Notes: generated from the letters alone by a model not told the origin. DNA of 64,000 bases from Aliidiomarina indica (GCF_015354615.1 NZ_JACAVQ010000002.1:1-64000); one strand, 5' to 3'; shown: positions 1 through 9,561, counted from the first letter of the stretch. Program-made: numbers and translations.

Positions 1-770
1 CTGACAGTTACCGCGCAGTACGCGATTAACACTTACACAGTTACCTTCGCAGACTATGACGGCTCGGTGATTGAAACACAGACGGTAGAGCATGGTAGCA
101 GCGCGACGGCACCGGCAGATCCAACGCGTGAAGGTTATACCTTTACCGGTTGGAGTGCGTCACTTGACGACATTACCGGTGACTTAACTATTACCGCGCA
201 GTACGCGATCAACACCTACACTGTGACTTTCCAAGATCATGATGGCTCGGTGTTAGATACACAAACCGTTGAGCACGGAAGTGCTGCGACGGCACCAGCT
301 GATCCAACACGTGAAGGTTACACATTCACTGGGTGGGATGTTTCATTCTCTGAAATCACCAGCGACCTAACGGTCACCGCTGAGTACGAAATTAACACCT
401 ACACCGTGACCTTTATTAACTACGATGGTGCGGAGTTGAAAGTACAGGAAGTTGCGCACGGCGAAGCGGCAACGGCTCCGTCGGACCCAACACGTGAAGG
501 TTACACGTTCACCGGTTGGGATCCAGAGGATTTCAGTCAGGTAGTTTCTGACCTCACAGTCACTGCACAATTTGATATCAACCTATACACGGTCACGTTC
601 GACTTAAATGGTGGTACTCGTGTAGGTGGTGGCGAATTGGTACAGCAAGTTGCCCATGGTGATGATGCGGTTGCGCCAGAAGTTGAACCGCAATCTGGTT
701 ATATTTTCGTAGAATGGAATAGTGAGTATACGAATATCACGGCAGACACTACTGTAGCTGCATCGTATCG
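1..770 (+). repeat. Tandem InlB/Flg_new-type protein repeats
   Basis: Units begin at 31, 214, 397 and 583, a spacing of 183, 183 and 186 bases (61-62 residues). The first three share long stretches at DNA level around the codons for HGS(A)ATAPADPTREGYTFTGW. The fourth is more divergent (bases 583-770). The array continues off the left edge, so the total copy number is unknown. The family (PF09479-like) is known from bacterial surface proteins. Confidence 0.8.
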
Positions 771-3700
771 AATGGTACCTCGAGGCGAGAATTTACTCAT
801 TACCTTAAATCAGAATGAGGAAGCCTCTATCACTCCGAGTATTCAAGGTGAAGATGGCGCGAACCTCGAGTTGGTGGTGGTCAATGCTCCTGCGCGCGGA
901 ACCTTAAGTAACACCGAACTCGGCTGGGTGTATATCCCAGAAGAAGATTTCAGTGGCTTCGATGGTTTCGATTACGTGGTTCGCGACAGTGTTGCGGAAT
1001 CATCTGTATATCGTGTCGACATTGAAGTGTATTGGGTGAACCGCCCGCCTGTAGCCGTTGACGATTACTTTGAACTCGAACGCACCAGCAATGATACCTA
1101 TGAATTGCCTGTGTTACTGAATGATTACGACCCAGACGACGATGATCTCCGTATCTTGAGCGCGAAAGCAGATGTGGGCGACGTGGCTATCGATGGTGAT
1201 GTACTCCGATACACTGCACCGGAGAATTTCTTAGGCCAGGTACAACTGACATACAGTATTACCGACGATTTTGAAGGCTTTGACAGTGCGCAAGTTGTGC
1301 TGGAAATCGGCGGTGATCGGGATCCAAACGCACCGGTTATTACAGTTCCGCCTGATACGCGAGTGGACGCAAACGCGCTCTTTACTCGAGTGAATTTAGG
1401 GCATGCGTCAGCTGTCGACCGAAATGGTAGAACACTGCCGGTATCTCTAGTGGATGGGGTGCCTCTGTTTGCTCCTGGTAGTAACCTTGCATACTGGGAG
1501 GCCATAGACTCAGAAGGCCGTCGCAGCGTTGCGTCGCAGCGCGTGCAGGTTGATCCGCTTATTTCTGTGAGCTTAGATCAAACAGTAACGCGAACGGATA
1601 CGGTGAATATTCGGGTGATTCTAAACGGGAACGCTCCAGAGTACCCGGTGGCCATTCCGTATTCAGTCTCTGGAACCGCGCCAAGCAGTGGACACAGTCT
1701 GCGGGACGGAGTGATTTACATAGAATCAGGCCGCGAAGCGACCATCGAGTTTGAGATGTTCGGCGAAGCGCTTGGAGAAGGCGATAAGACAGTCGTGGTC
1801 ACCTTAGACTCTAGTATCAACAGGGCTCCGAACTTCCGTTCAACGATTATTGCAACTGACCGTAATATAGCTCCGCAACTTCAGTTGGGCGTATTCCAGC
1901 AGAATCAAAATCGCCTTACCGTGGGCCAAGACGCTGGAGAAGTAACGGTGCGGGCAACGGCCACGGATGCCAATATAAACGACATTCTGACGTTAGACTG
2001 GACGAGTGAATTGGAAGGCCAAATATCGGCCGAGGGAACGACATTTACGTTTAATCCAGAGCAAGTTCCTGTGGGCGTTTACGAGGTTCTTGCAACGGTC
2101 ACAGACGATGGTGAACCCTCACTCAGCAATCGTTCTCGGGTTTATATTGATGTGCGTCGAGAATTACCGGTTCTTGGAGATACCGATTCGAATGGCAATG
2201 GAATTCCTGACCGACTGATGGGGCTGGGTGACTCTAACGGCAATGGTATTCCAGACTATTTAGACACCATGGAATCTTGTAATGTTATTCCACAGCAAGT
2301 TATAGAACAGCAGCTGTTCTTGTCGGAAACGGAGGCGAGTGTCTGTATTCGTAAAGGCTCAACGGCGATGCAAAGCGCCTTGGGTGCGATTCAGATTGAT
2401 GATGGAGAAATTCCAGTATTGCTCATTCCTGATCCTGAAATCAGAAACGTTGGCGGTATTTTTGACTTTATCGTTTACGGTCTGCCAGAGTTGGGACAAG
2501 GCGTACGGGTAGCGATTCCGCAACGTAAACCAATTCCGACGAATCCTGTGTATCGGAAATTCCGTGACGGCGAGTGGGTGAACTTTATCGAAGACGCGAA
2601 TAACCGTTTATATAGCTCGCAATCAGAGCCTGGGTTCTGCCCACCGCCGGGAAGTAGCTTATGGGAAGAGGGACTGATCGAAGGCAACCATTGTGTACAG
2701 ATGTTGATCGAAGATGGTGGGCCTAACGACGCGGATGGCGAAGCAAATGGTGCAATTCTTGACCCAGGTGGTGTAGGTGTCGTTATGTCTGCGAATAATC
2801 CGCCTGTCGCGCGCGATAATCACGTAGAAATATTCTGGAATACATCTATTGAAGTGGATGTTCTTGAAAACGACAGCGACCCTGATGGTGACGACATCTT
2901 TGTTACAAGTGCTACGGCAATGATGGGTACTGCGTCAGTGATTAATCAGCGTCGTGTGCGGTTCACGCCACCATTAGACTTTGCCGGTAATACAACGATT
3001 GCCTACAGCATTAGTGATGGCAACGGGGGAGTGGATTCAGCAACTATTTTTGTTGCAGTAACGGCCAATGAACCCCCGGTAGCGGTTAATGATTACGCAG
3101 AAACCAACGATAGAACGCCAATTGTTATTGATGTTCTCCATAATGACTATGATCCTGATGGTGGTCCTCTCACTGTTGTGAGTGCTTCAGCGCAACAAGG
3201 TACGGTAACGATTCGTAGTGACAACATGTTGTCATATACACCGAAAGTAGGGTTTGGGGGTATTGATGTGATTAATTACAGCATCGAGGATGATATGGGT
3301 GCTCGCGCTTCTGCACAGGTCCGCGTTACCGTTCGAGTGGTTGAAACAATTGAAATAAGAGGCGAGACATCAGGCGGAAATTGGTCGCTACTGATGATGC
3401 CATTTGTGTTGCTCATTTGGCTCTATCGTCAGCCTGGAATGCGCCGATTTGGATCCGGAAGAAAACCGTTATTTGGGGCTTTCTTTGTGCTGCTGTTAAC
3501 AACCGTGATGTTGCAGCCTAAAGCACTGGCGGATACCGATAGTGATTCAAAAGTGCATCCATTTGAAATACAGCTTTCAGTGGGCAGAGCACAAACACAC
3601 GGTTCTCGTGCGGCTCTCGATGCCATTTTACCGCCGAACGCGGAGGTATTTGAATATGCGAACAAGGATACGAGTGTCGCCTTGGAAATTAGCTATTCTC

Positions 3701-4104
3701 TTCACAAACACCTTCTCGTAAAAGCAGGCTATGTTGATCTTGGGGTAGGCAGATCGGCGATACGGGTAGAAACAGATGATCCCATCGGAACCCATGAGTT
3801 GCTTGCTACCGCCGCTCCTCTGTTGCCATGGGGGTATACTGGTGGGATAGTTTTGCGAATGTATCCCATTGATAAATGGCAGCTAGATCTCGAAGCGGGG
3901 GGTATTCACTGGCGCGGTGATTATCGAAGTGCCACCAATACAGGTCACGTTATCGAAACCCGTCGACGAGGTGCTGATTCATATGTGGGCGCAAGCTTAG
4001 CAAGAGAGATTAACCAAAGAACAGGACTACGTTTACAATGGCGTAGTTATGATCTTGAACATCGAGTGAGTTCAATTTCTCTTGGTATATGGCGACGGTT
4101 TTGA
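1..4104 (+). CDS. Large repeat-rich surface protein ending in an outer-membrane beta-barrel (5' end outside the window)
   Basis: The reading frame is open from the first base, so at least 1367 residues are visible and the N-terminus is missing. Visible order: four InlB/Flg_new-type repeats of about 61 residues (bases 1-770, hallmarks EGYTFTGW and YTVTF), a cadherin-like (Big_9-type) domain at 1033-1314 (PPVAVDDYF, LNDYDPDDD), HYR/Calx-beta-like modules to about 1830, two thrombospondin-3-like Ca-binding stretches (DSNGNGIPD, 2179-2265), and two more Big_9-like domains (2797-3340). A GlyGly-plus-hydrophobic-plus-Arg segment follows (3373-3460). A second hydrophobic stretch ending ALA|DTD precedes about 190 residues of alternating beta strands ending in Phe, as in small OmpA-like barrels. 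These modules usually occur in secreted adhesins. The function as an adhesin is inference. The fusion of sorting-type tail and barrel is odd (see the entry at 3439). Confidence 0.8.
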   Translation: MTVTAQYAINTYTVTFADYDGSVIETQTVEHGSSATAPADPTREGYTFTGWSASLDDITGDLTITAQYAINTYTVTFQDHDGSVLDTQTVEHGSAATAPADPTREGYTFTGWDVSFSEITSDLTVTAEYEINTYTVTFINYDGAELKVQEVAHGEAATAPSDPTREGYTFTGWDPEDFSQVVSDLTVTAQFDINLYTVTFDLNGGTRVGGGELVQQVAHGDDAVAPEVEPQSGYIFVEWNSEYTNITADTTVAASYRMVPRGENLLITLNQNEEASITPSIQGEDGANLELVVVNAPARGTLSNTELGWVYIPEEDFSGFDGFDYVVRDSVAESSVYRVDIEVYWVNRPPVAVDDYFELERTSNDTYELPVLLNDYDPDDDDLRILSAKADVGDVAIDGDVLRYTAPENFLGQVQLTYSITDDFEGFDSAQVVLEIGGDRDPNAPVITVPPDTRVDANALFTRVNLGHASAVDRNGRTLPVSLVDGVPLFAPGSNLAYWEAIDSEGRRSVASQRVQVDPLISVSLDQTVTRTDTVNIRVILNGNAPEYPVAIPYSVSGTAPSSGHSLRDGVIYIESGREATIEFEMFGEALGEGDKTVVVTLDSSINRAPNFRSTIIATDRNIAPQLQLGVFQQNQNRLTVGQDAGEVTVRATATDANINDILTLDWTSELEGQISAEGTTFTFNPEQVPVGVYEVLATVTDDGEPSLSNRSRVYIDVRRELPVLGDTDSNGNGIPDRLMGLGDSNGNGIPDYLDTMESCNVIPQQVIEQQLFLSETEASVCIRKGSTAMQSALGAIQIDDGEIPVLLIPDPEIRNVGGIFDFIVYGLPELGQGVRVAIPQRKPIPTNPVYRKFRDGEWVNFIEDANNRLYSSQSEPGFCPPPGSSLWEEGLIEGNHCVQMLIEDGGPNDADGEANGAILDPGGVGVVMSANNPPVARDNHVEIFWNTSIEVDVLENDSDPDGDDIFVTSATAMMGTASVINQRRVRFTPPLDFAGNTTIAYSISDGNGGVDSATIFVAVTANEPPVAVNDYAETNDRTPIVIDVLHNDYDPDGGPLTVVSASAQQGTVTIRSDNMLSYTPKVGFGGIDVINYSIEDDMGARASAQVRVTVRVVETIEIRGETSGGNWSLLMMPFVLLIWLYRQPGMRRFGSGRKPLFGAFFVLLLTTVMLQPKALADTDSDSKVHPFEIQLSVGRAQTHGSRAALDAILPPNAEVFEYANKDTSVALEISYSLHKHLLVKAGYVDLGVGRSAIRVETDDPIGTHELLATAAPLLPWGYTGGIVLRMYPIDKWQLDLEAGGIHWRGDYRSATNTGHVIETRRRGADSYVGASLAREINQRTGLRLQWRSYDLEHRVSSISLGIWRRF
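3439..4104 (+). other. Possible internal start giving a separate outer-membrane barrel protein
   Basis: An in-frame ATG at 3439 begins MRRFGSGRKP, followed by a hydrophobic run and the cleavage-like PKALA|DTD. This is a textbook signal peptide inside the large frame. Starting here gives 221 residues, a normal size for an eight-stranded outer-membrane protein with C-terminal Phe. There is no stop codon between the GlyGly/hydrophobic/Arg tail that ends just upstream and this ATG, and no strong Shine-Dalgarno sequence precedes it. It could be a true gene fusion, a lost stop codon, or translation from an internal start. Confidence 0.4.
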
Positions 4105-4187
4105 TAGGCACTGTGCCCATCCATGCATTGCGTTCTAACCAGATAATCGCTAGATTGATGCAATCATTTTCTGATGTTTAGAGCACA

Positions 4188-6971
4188 TTGATTTTGGAAC
4201 CAGAGCACCCGCAACGCCCTGAGTCGCGAACCCAACAACCTGAGTCGCGAACCCAACAAAATACGGCTCGGAAATCCCACCAGCGCCGATCGTTTCGAAC
4301 TCACGCTGCCTCACTGCGTGCGTTCGTAAACGTGTCGGTGTGGTTGTTGGTGACCATCGCTCTTATCGCTTCTGCAACACTCTGGTTTCGCACCGTTGAT
4401 ACCCATCAGAAAAATATGGAAACCCTTGCCGATTATATGGGGCGAGGTATTGAGAACCATTTTTCGCTACATGAATTGTTTTTGCAAAGTGTCGGCCAAG
4501 AGGTGCTTTTTCGTGATGTATTTGGAAATCCTGAGTCGGCCAATCAGTACCTTGCGCGCATCGCTGAGCGACAAACAGATTTTGCCGGTCTCGGCTTTGT
4601 CGATCGGAACGGCATGTTTATCGCAACAAGCTTTACTGATAACCGAGCGCAGGGGGTGAACTTGCTCGACATCGAGGGTGCGGCGAGTGATTTTCAGCGA
4701 TTATTACGCCAACCACGCTTTACGATATCCCGCCCTTATTTTTCTCCCATGGTCGATGAATGGGTGATTCCGATTCGCACACCCGTGTTTAATGACAATG
4801 GCGACCTGATGGGATTTATGACCGCAGGGTTGCGATTAAACACGCGAGATGCCCCTTGGTCGCCGATTACCGAAACGGACGGCGCTGAAGTGGCATTGAT
4901 TCGGCCGGATGGCTATGTAAACTTTATCTATCCGACCCCAGAAAGCAATGAGCGCTTAGAACGCATCTACCGCGATCAAGTGAGTTTGGCATTACGAGAG
5001 TTAATTCGCCGGCCCGATGGCCATTACCTGTATCAACGGCCTGGGCGCGCGGGCAACACCATCGCCAACCACGCGATGGTTATGCAAATGCCCGAGCTAG
5101 AGCTTTCGGTGGTGGTGCTGCGCCCGCGCTCCGATATGATTCAAGATTGGTTGCAACGCATGGTGATTTTATTGCTCATCATGGTCGCAAGCTCAATTGC
5201 TCTTTATATATCATATCGACGCGCACAATCCCTTCTGCAAAGTTCAGACGCTGAAATTCAGCAGCGCCAGCAGGCACTCATGAACTCATTGGAGCGTTAC
5301 AGTCGTTTAACTATGATGCTGCCGGTGGGCGTCTACCAATTGCGAATTCGCGATAATGGTGACCATGAATTTGTTTATTTGAGTCAACGCGCGCGCGATG
5401 TATTTGGGCTGAGATCGACGGTTCCTCTTGCTGACGCCTTGGAGGCAGTCATGGAGTGTATGCACTCCGACGACCTCGATGACTTTTTTGCGACCGAGAA
5501 TGCAGCCATTGAAAACCATGTCAGTTTTAATTGGGCCGGTCGTTTTATCATAAATAGTCGAACCCGTTGGTTGAGCATTCAATCGCAGCCCGGTGAACAT
5601 GATGGGCAGGGCCGAATTTGGCATGGCGTAATGATGGATGTGACGGATCAGCATCGAGCACAAGAACAAATTGACTCACTGGCTCACTATGATGCATTAA
5701 CGCACTTACCGAACCGAACGTTATTAATAAAACGGTTGCTCGATACCATTCGACGCAACAAGGGATCGAAGCAGCGTGCTGCAGTAATGAGTATCGATTT
5801 AGATAACTTTAAATTATTAAACGATAACTTAGGTCAGGAAGAGGGCGATCGGGTATTGCGCACGATTGGTCAGCGTTTGCAGGCATTGGTTCGAGAAGAT
5901 GATACCGTCGCACGTATTAGTGGCGATGAGTTTGTGGTGCTCACCAGCGGCATGGATGCAGACGAAGAAACGGCACTTCGCTACACCAATGAACTGGTAA
6001 AACGTATTATTGAGAAGATTAATAAACCGATCATTCTGAAAGGCGACTCCTATTTACTGACGGCTAGCATTGGCGTGACAGTGTTGGGTCAGAACGACAC
6101 ATCGGTAGAACAAGTGCTTCAACAGGCGGATCAGGCCATGTATGAAGCAAAAGATGCGGGGCGCAATACGGTCGTCTTCTTCGATGAAAACTTACAGTCA
6201 CGACTAAATAATCGTCTCGAGTTGCAACGGGATTTGCATCGTGGTTTGGCGCAAGACGAATTCGAGCTCTACTATCAGCCCAAAGTCGATGCGAACCGTA
6301 AAATTGTAGGTGTGGAAGGCTTATCTCGTTGGCATCATCCAACACGCGGTATGGTGTCCCCCGGTATTTTTATCCCAATTGCCGAGGAATCGTCGGATAT
6401 TTTGAAGCTCGGTGAGTGGGTTGTGCGCACGGCTTGTTCGCAAATTGTTGAGTGGTCGACACATCCAATACGGAAACATTGGACAGTTGCTATTAACGTG
6501 AGTGTGAAACAACTCCGAGGGGAGTCTTTTGTAGACCAAGTCGCCAAAACGCTTTCGGATACCGGCGCTGATCCCAAACTTCTGGTGTTAGAGATCACCG
6601 AATCCATGCTTCTGGGCGATACTGAAGCAGCCATTGGTAAAATGGATGCACTTCGCAGCATGGGAGTGCGCTTCGCGCTAGATGATTTTGGTACGGGTTA
6701 TTCGAGTTTAAGCTACTTGCAACGCTTGCCGATTGACCAATTGAAGATCGATCAGAGTTTTGTTCAAAAGCTCGATGGCAATAGCATTCACCAGAAACTC
6801 ACCCGCAGCATAATCTCATTAGGGCATAGCTTAGAGTTACAGATTGTTGCTGAAGGGGTAGAATCGGAATTCGAGTACGATATCTTAAAGCGACAAGGCT
6901 GTGATATTTTCCAAGGTTATCTATTTTCGAAGCCCGTGCATCGTTCCATGCTCACCGATAACATCGAATAA
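4188..6971 (+). CDS. Membrane-bound sensor with Cache-like, PAS, GGDEF and EAL domains
   Basis: 927 residues; a c-di-GMP turnover protein in the inner membrane. Order: basic, repeat-bearing N-terminus; membrane helix around residues 45-65 (WLLVTIALIASATLW); periplasmic Cache-like domain to about 325; second helix about 328-345; PAS-like domain about 375-490; GGDEF about 500-660; EAL about 670-920. The cyclase motif is SGDEF rather than GGDEF, with a preserved inhibitory-site pattern REDD five residues upstream. The phosphodiesterase motif is EGL rather than EAL, but the Asn (NVSVKQL), Glu (LEITES), DDFGTGYSS, LKID and AEGVE residues are present, so hydrolysis is plausible. The start is TTG at 4188: no ATG precedes the first membrane helix, and the ribosome site is weak. 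The gene follows the surface-protein gene by 83 bases; co-regulation is a guess. Confidence 0.85.
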   Translation: MILEPEHPQRPESRTQQPESRTQQNTARKSHQRRSFRTHAASLRAFVNVSVWLLVTIALIASATLWFRTVDTHQKNMETLADYMGRGIENHFSLHELFLQSVGQEVLFRDVFGNPESANQYLARIAERQTDFAGLGFVDRNGMFIATSFTDNRAQGVNLLDIEGAASDFQRLLRQPRFTISRPYFSPMVDEWVIPIRTPVFNDNGDLMGFMTAGLRLNTRDAPWSPITETDGAEVALIRPDGYVNFIYPTPESNERLERIYRDQVSLALRELIRRPDGHYLYQRPGRAGNTIANHAMVMQMPELELSVVVLRPRSDMIQDWLQRMVILLLIMVASSIALYISYRRAQSLLQSSDAEIQQRQQALMNSLERYSRLTMMLPVGVYQLRIRDNGDHEFVYLSQRARDVFGLRSTVPLADALEAVMECMHSDDLDDFFATENAAIENHVSFNWAGRFIINSRTRWLSIQSQPGEHDGQGRIWHGVMMDVTDQHRAQEQIDSLAHYDALTHLPNRTLLIKRLLDTIRRNKGSKQRAAVMSIDLDNFKLLNDNLGQEEGDRVLRTIGQRLQALVREDDTVARISGDEFVVLTSGMDADEETALRYTNELVKRIIEKINKPIILKGDSYLLTASIGVTVLGQNDTSVEQVLQQADQAMYEAKDAGRNTVVFFDENLQSRLNNRLELQRDLHRGLAQDEFELYYQPKVDANRKIVGVEGLSRWHHPTRGMVSPGIFIPIAEESSDILKLGEWVVRTACSQIVEWSTHPIRKHWTVAINVSVKQLRGESFVDQVAKTLSDTGADPKLLVLEITESMLLGDTEAAIGKMDALRSMGVRFALDDFGTGYSSLSYLQRLPIDQLKIDQSFVQKLDGNSIHQKLTRSIISLGHSLELQIVAEGVESEFEYDILKRQGCDIFQGYLFSKPVHRSMLTDNIE
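4218..4259 (+). repeat. Two perfect 21-bp tandem units in the N-terminal coding region
   Basis: Units 4218-4238 and 4239-4259 are identical and encode PESRTQQ twice, just after the TTG start of the GGDEF/EAL gene. The length keeps the frame, so loss or gain of a unit would only change the cytoplasmic tail. Confidence 0.85.
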
Positions 6972-7002
6972 TCCATGTAAATGTATGTAGGTATTGCGTT
7001 AA

Positions 7003-7677
7003 TCAAAACGCCACATTAACGCCAAGGGTGTAAAGGGTATCATTCATTTCGGTATCCCGAGCCAAGCTCATATCGACTTCGAAACGATTAAACTGATAGC
7101 GAGCGCCGAGCGCCCAAATTGGGTCCTCTGCGCCGCTTCCTGCAACCTCAGTGATCACTTCAATATGTTGGGTAAGCGCATAGGTAGTGGCCACGCCCCA
7201 CGTTGCGTGCCAGTCCTTGTCGATGTGATCATACTCGGTGCCGACGTTGAGATGGAGTGTCCAATAGGCGTTCAGAGCGCTGGAATAGGGAATATTGATA
7301 AAACCACCGGCGAACTCATCAACAATAGTGTCCATGATCACCCCTGTAGAGAACGCGAGCGCCCCGCCCAAGATGTCATCGGATACAATGGTTTTTACTT
7401 CCAATCCAACCTCAGTGAACTCGCTATTGCTCCATGAGTAAGCCAATGGAACGGCAATATCCCACCTACCCTGCGTGGTACATGAAGGTTGCAACACAGC
7501 CATGGACTCATCATTGAGTCGACTTGCCCAGGTCTCAAATAAACAGGTACCGGGGTCGGTGATGGTGGCATCGTCTACCAAGAAATGACCACCGTTTGCG
7601 AATGCAGCGTTAGACGTGAAAGCAAGCGCCAACAGGGCACTGGTACGAATTTTATGAGACATGATGTTTCGCAACAT
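7003..7677 (-). CDS. Putative outer-membrane beta-barrel protein
   Basis: 224 residues from the ATG at 7677, chosen because AAAGGG lies nine bases upstream and the product then opens with a clear signal peptide ending SNAAFA|NGG. An ATG at 7662 is the alternative. The mature part is rich in alternating aromatic and hydrophobic strands, has two cysteines (TCLFETW, QPSCTTQ) and ends in ...GVNVAF, the C-terminal Phe typical of outer-membrane barrels. I do not recognise a named family. The long frame extending to 7869 is probably not translated. It diverges from the aminopeptidase gene at 7927 across a 249-base gap. Confidence 0.7.
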   Translation of the reverse strand: MLRNIMSHKIRTSALLALAFTSNAAFANGGHFLVDDATITDPGTCLFETWASRLNDESMAVLQPSCTTQGRWDIAVPLAYSWSNSEFTEVGLEVKTIVSDDILGGALAFSTGVIMDTIVDEFAGGFINIPYSSALNAYWTLHLNVGTEYDHIDKDWHATWGVATTYALTQHIEVITEVAGSGAEDPIWALGARYQFNRFEVDMSLARDTEMNDTLYTLGVNVAF

Positions 7678-7853
7678 GACAACAATCCCTTTTGTTGAAT
7701 TCATAATCCGATGCGGGCGAATAGAGAACAGCACCCATCCTATCAAAACATATGGACGCGACCTAAATGCGACACCTAAAAGTTTAGTAGATTTTGACGA
7801 GAATCGATTCAGATTCATGTGGTTGGTCTTAAAAACATAGCGATTACTAGGAT

Positions 7854-7882
7854 TTGACTTGTATTGCACCTGTAATTATCGA
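7854..7882 (+). promoter_or_regulatory. Candidate promoter for the M17 aminopeptidase gene
   Basis: TTGACT (7854-7859), 17 bases, then TATCGA (7877-7882), 44 bases before the ATG at 7927. The -35 box is close to consensus and the -10 box is poor. Confidence 0.3.
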
Positions 7883-7926
7883 ATCGTATGATGACGCTGA
7901 CAAGTTTATTGGAAAGAGAGGAATTC

Positions 7927-9492
7927 ATGAATAAAATGCGCGGTTGGACAGCGGGCATATTTAGTATCGCTGTAGGGTTTTTACTTGCCACTTTTGTTGC
8001 GTCTGCAAATTATCTGCAGACAACCACATCGTTCACGCAACAAAGTGTTCATCAAGGGGACACGCTAGTTGTTTTAGTACCTGAAGGTACAGACAGCGTA
8101 AGTTTGTCGGGATGGGGCGATGCAACCACAGCGCACATTCAACGGGCAATGCGTGCCGCTGATTTTGAAGGAAAGGCCCGTCAACAGATAGAGGTTCTTG
8201 CGCCAACAGATCTTGAGTTTTCACGGTTAATTCTACTTGGTGTGGGAAATCCATCGGAATTACCACGACACACAGCTGAAGAAATGGGCGCCGCGCTTGC
8301 TGCCCACATTCAAGGCAGCAAAGCGAGCAATATTGTGCTTGATAGCCGCCTACTGACCAACCCCGGCGTAACTGCCGATGTGGTGTCCGCCATTGCCCAT
8401 GGCGTTGATCTCCGCAGTTACCGTTTCGACCGCTATAAAAGTGAACCGGCGGAACGTCCAGCTCAACGTTACCAGTGGGTTGTCGGTAACGCACCAGCGG
8501 TGGAGCGCGCTTACTCGCAACTTCATGCATTAGCACAAGGGGTATTTGTTGCTCGTGAACTGACCAACTTGCCTGGCAGTGATGGCTACCCGGCCGCATT
8601 CGCGGAGTATGCGCGGCAGCAACTTGAACCTCTTGGAGTGGTCGTCACTATTCTTGATCGCGAGCAAATTAAAGAACTGGGTATGGGATCTTTACTCAGT
8701 GTGAGTGAGGGCAGTAAACATAAGTCGCACTTACTTATCGCCCACTACAAAAATAATGACGACGAACAGCCTATCGCTTTGGTGGGTAAGGGGAATACCT
8801 TCGATACCGGTGGCTATAACTTGAAGACAGCCTCAGCTTCTATCTTACGGATGCAGACCGATAAAGCAGGTGGAGCGGCGGTGGTTGGTGCTGTTAAAGC
8901 GCTCGCCGGCCAGCAAGCATCCGTAAATGTTGTGGGTGTGGTGCCGTTATCACGGAATATGATCTCTGAACAAGCAACCCTGCCGGGTGATGTGGTTGTG
9001 GCCGGTGACGGCACAACGATTGAAGTTGCAAATACCGATGCAGAAGGACGCCTGATTCTCGCGGACGGTATTTGGTACGCAAGAGAGCATTGGAATCCTC
9101 GCGTTATTGCGGACATTGCAACACTAACCGGTGCCAAAGTGGGTGCGCTCGGTACCGAGTATTCCGCGATCTTTAGTGATCATGAAAACATTCTTAGCAC
9201 CTTACGTGAAGCGGGCGATCTAACTCGCGAGCGCGTGTGGCAATTACCGCTGGATGGCTATGAGAATGTGGTGCGTTCACGCATTGCGGATATGAAAAAC
9301 ACCGGCGCTCCTGGCGCGCAAGCGGGTGCTATTTTCCTACGGCATTTTGCCGGAGACACCCCTTGGGTGCATATCGACATGGCCGGCAATGCACTAATAG
9401 ATAGTGCGTCTGGTATCAACCCTGAAGGTGGAACGGGTTACGGTGTACGTATGCTCACGGAGTGGGTAAAAATTTACTCACGTCAGCAATAG
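7927..9492 (+). CDS. Exported leucyl aminopeptidase (peptidase family M17)
   Basis: 521 residues from the ATG at 7927, preceded by AGAGG. It removes N-terminal residues from peptides using two metal ions. The C-terminal catalytic domain keeps the family residues: the Lys and Asp of GKGNTFDTGG, the catalytic Lys of NLKTAS, the Asp of MQTDKAGGAA, and the Asp, Glu and Arg of NTDAEGRL. The N-terminal macro-like domain is also present. Unlike the usual cytosolic PepA, the protein starts with a signal peptide (hydrophobic run ending VASA|NY), so it should act in the periplasm or outside the cell. It is followed by a strong terminator. With the S9 and S46 peptidases nearby it fits a peptide-feeding lifestyle (inference). 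Confidence 0.9.
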   Translation: MNKMRGWTAGIFSIAVGFLLATFVASANYLQTTTSFTQQSVHQGDTLVVLVPEGTDSVSLSGWGDATTAHIQRAMRAADFEGKARQQIEVLAPTDLEFSRLILLGVGNPSELPRHTAEEMGAALAAHIQGSKASNIVLDSRLLTNPGVTADVVSAIAHGVDLRSYRFDRYKSEPAERPAQRYQWVVGNAPAVERAYSQLHALAQGVFVARELTNLPGSDGYPAAFAEYARQQLEPLGVVVTILDREQIKELGMGSLLSVSEGSKHKSHLLIAHYKNNDDEQPIALVGKGNTFDTGGYNLKTASASILRMQTDKAGGAAVVGAVKALAGQQASVNVVGVVPLSRNMISEQATLPGDVVVAGDGTTIEVANTDAEGRLILADGIWYAREHWNPRVIADIATLTGAKVGALGTEYSAIFSDHENILSTLREAGDLTRERVWQLPLDGYENVVRSRIADMKNTGAPGAQAGAIFLRHFAGDTPWVHIDMAGNALIDSASGINPEGGTGYGVRMLTEWVKIYSRQQ

Positions 9493-9513
9493 TCAGCGTA
9501 CGTTGACGTATAA

Positions 9514-9541
9514 AAGAAAGGCGCCCGCGGGCGCCTTTCTT
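9514..9541. terminator. Bidirectional intrinsic terminator
   Basis: Perfect 12-bp stem (AAGAAAGGCGCC / GGCGCCTTTCTT) with a CGCG loop, lying between the convergent aminopeptidase and hsp20 genes. A-rich and T-rich arms serve both directions. Confidence 0.85.
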
Positions 9542-9561
9542 ATTGGGTAGCACATTCAAAC

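Noticed and set aside
1125-1505. Antisense frame inside the large surface-protein gene
   Set aside because: Low-complexity Ser/Ser-Pro-rich translation mirroring the Asp-rich coding strand; no ribosome site and no family.
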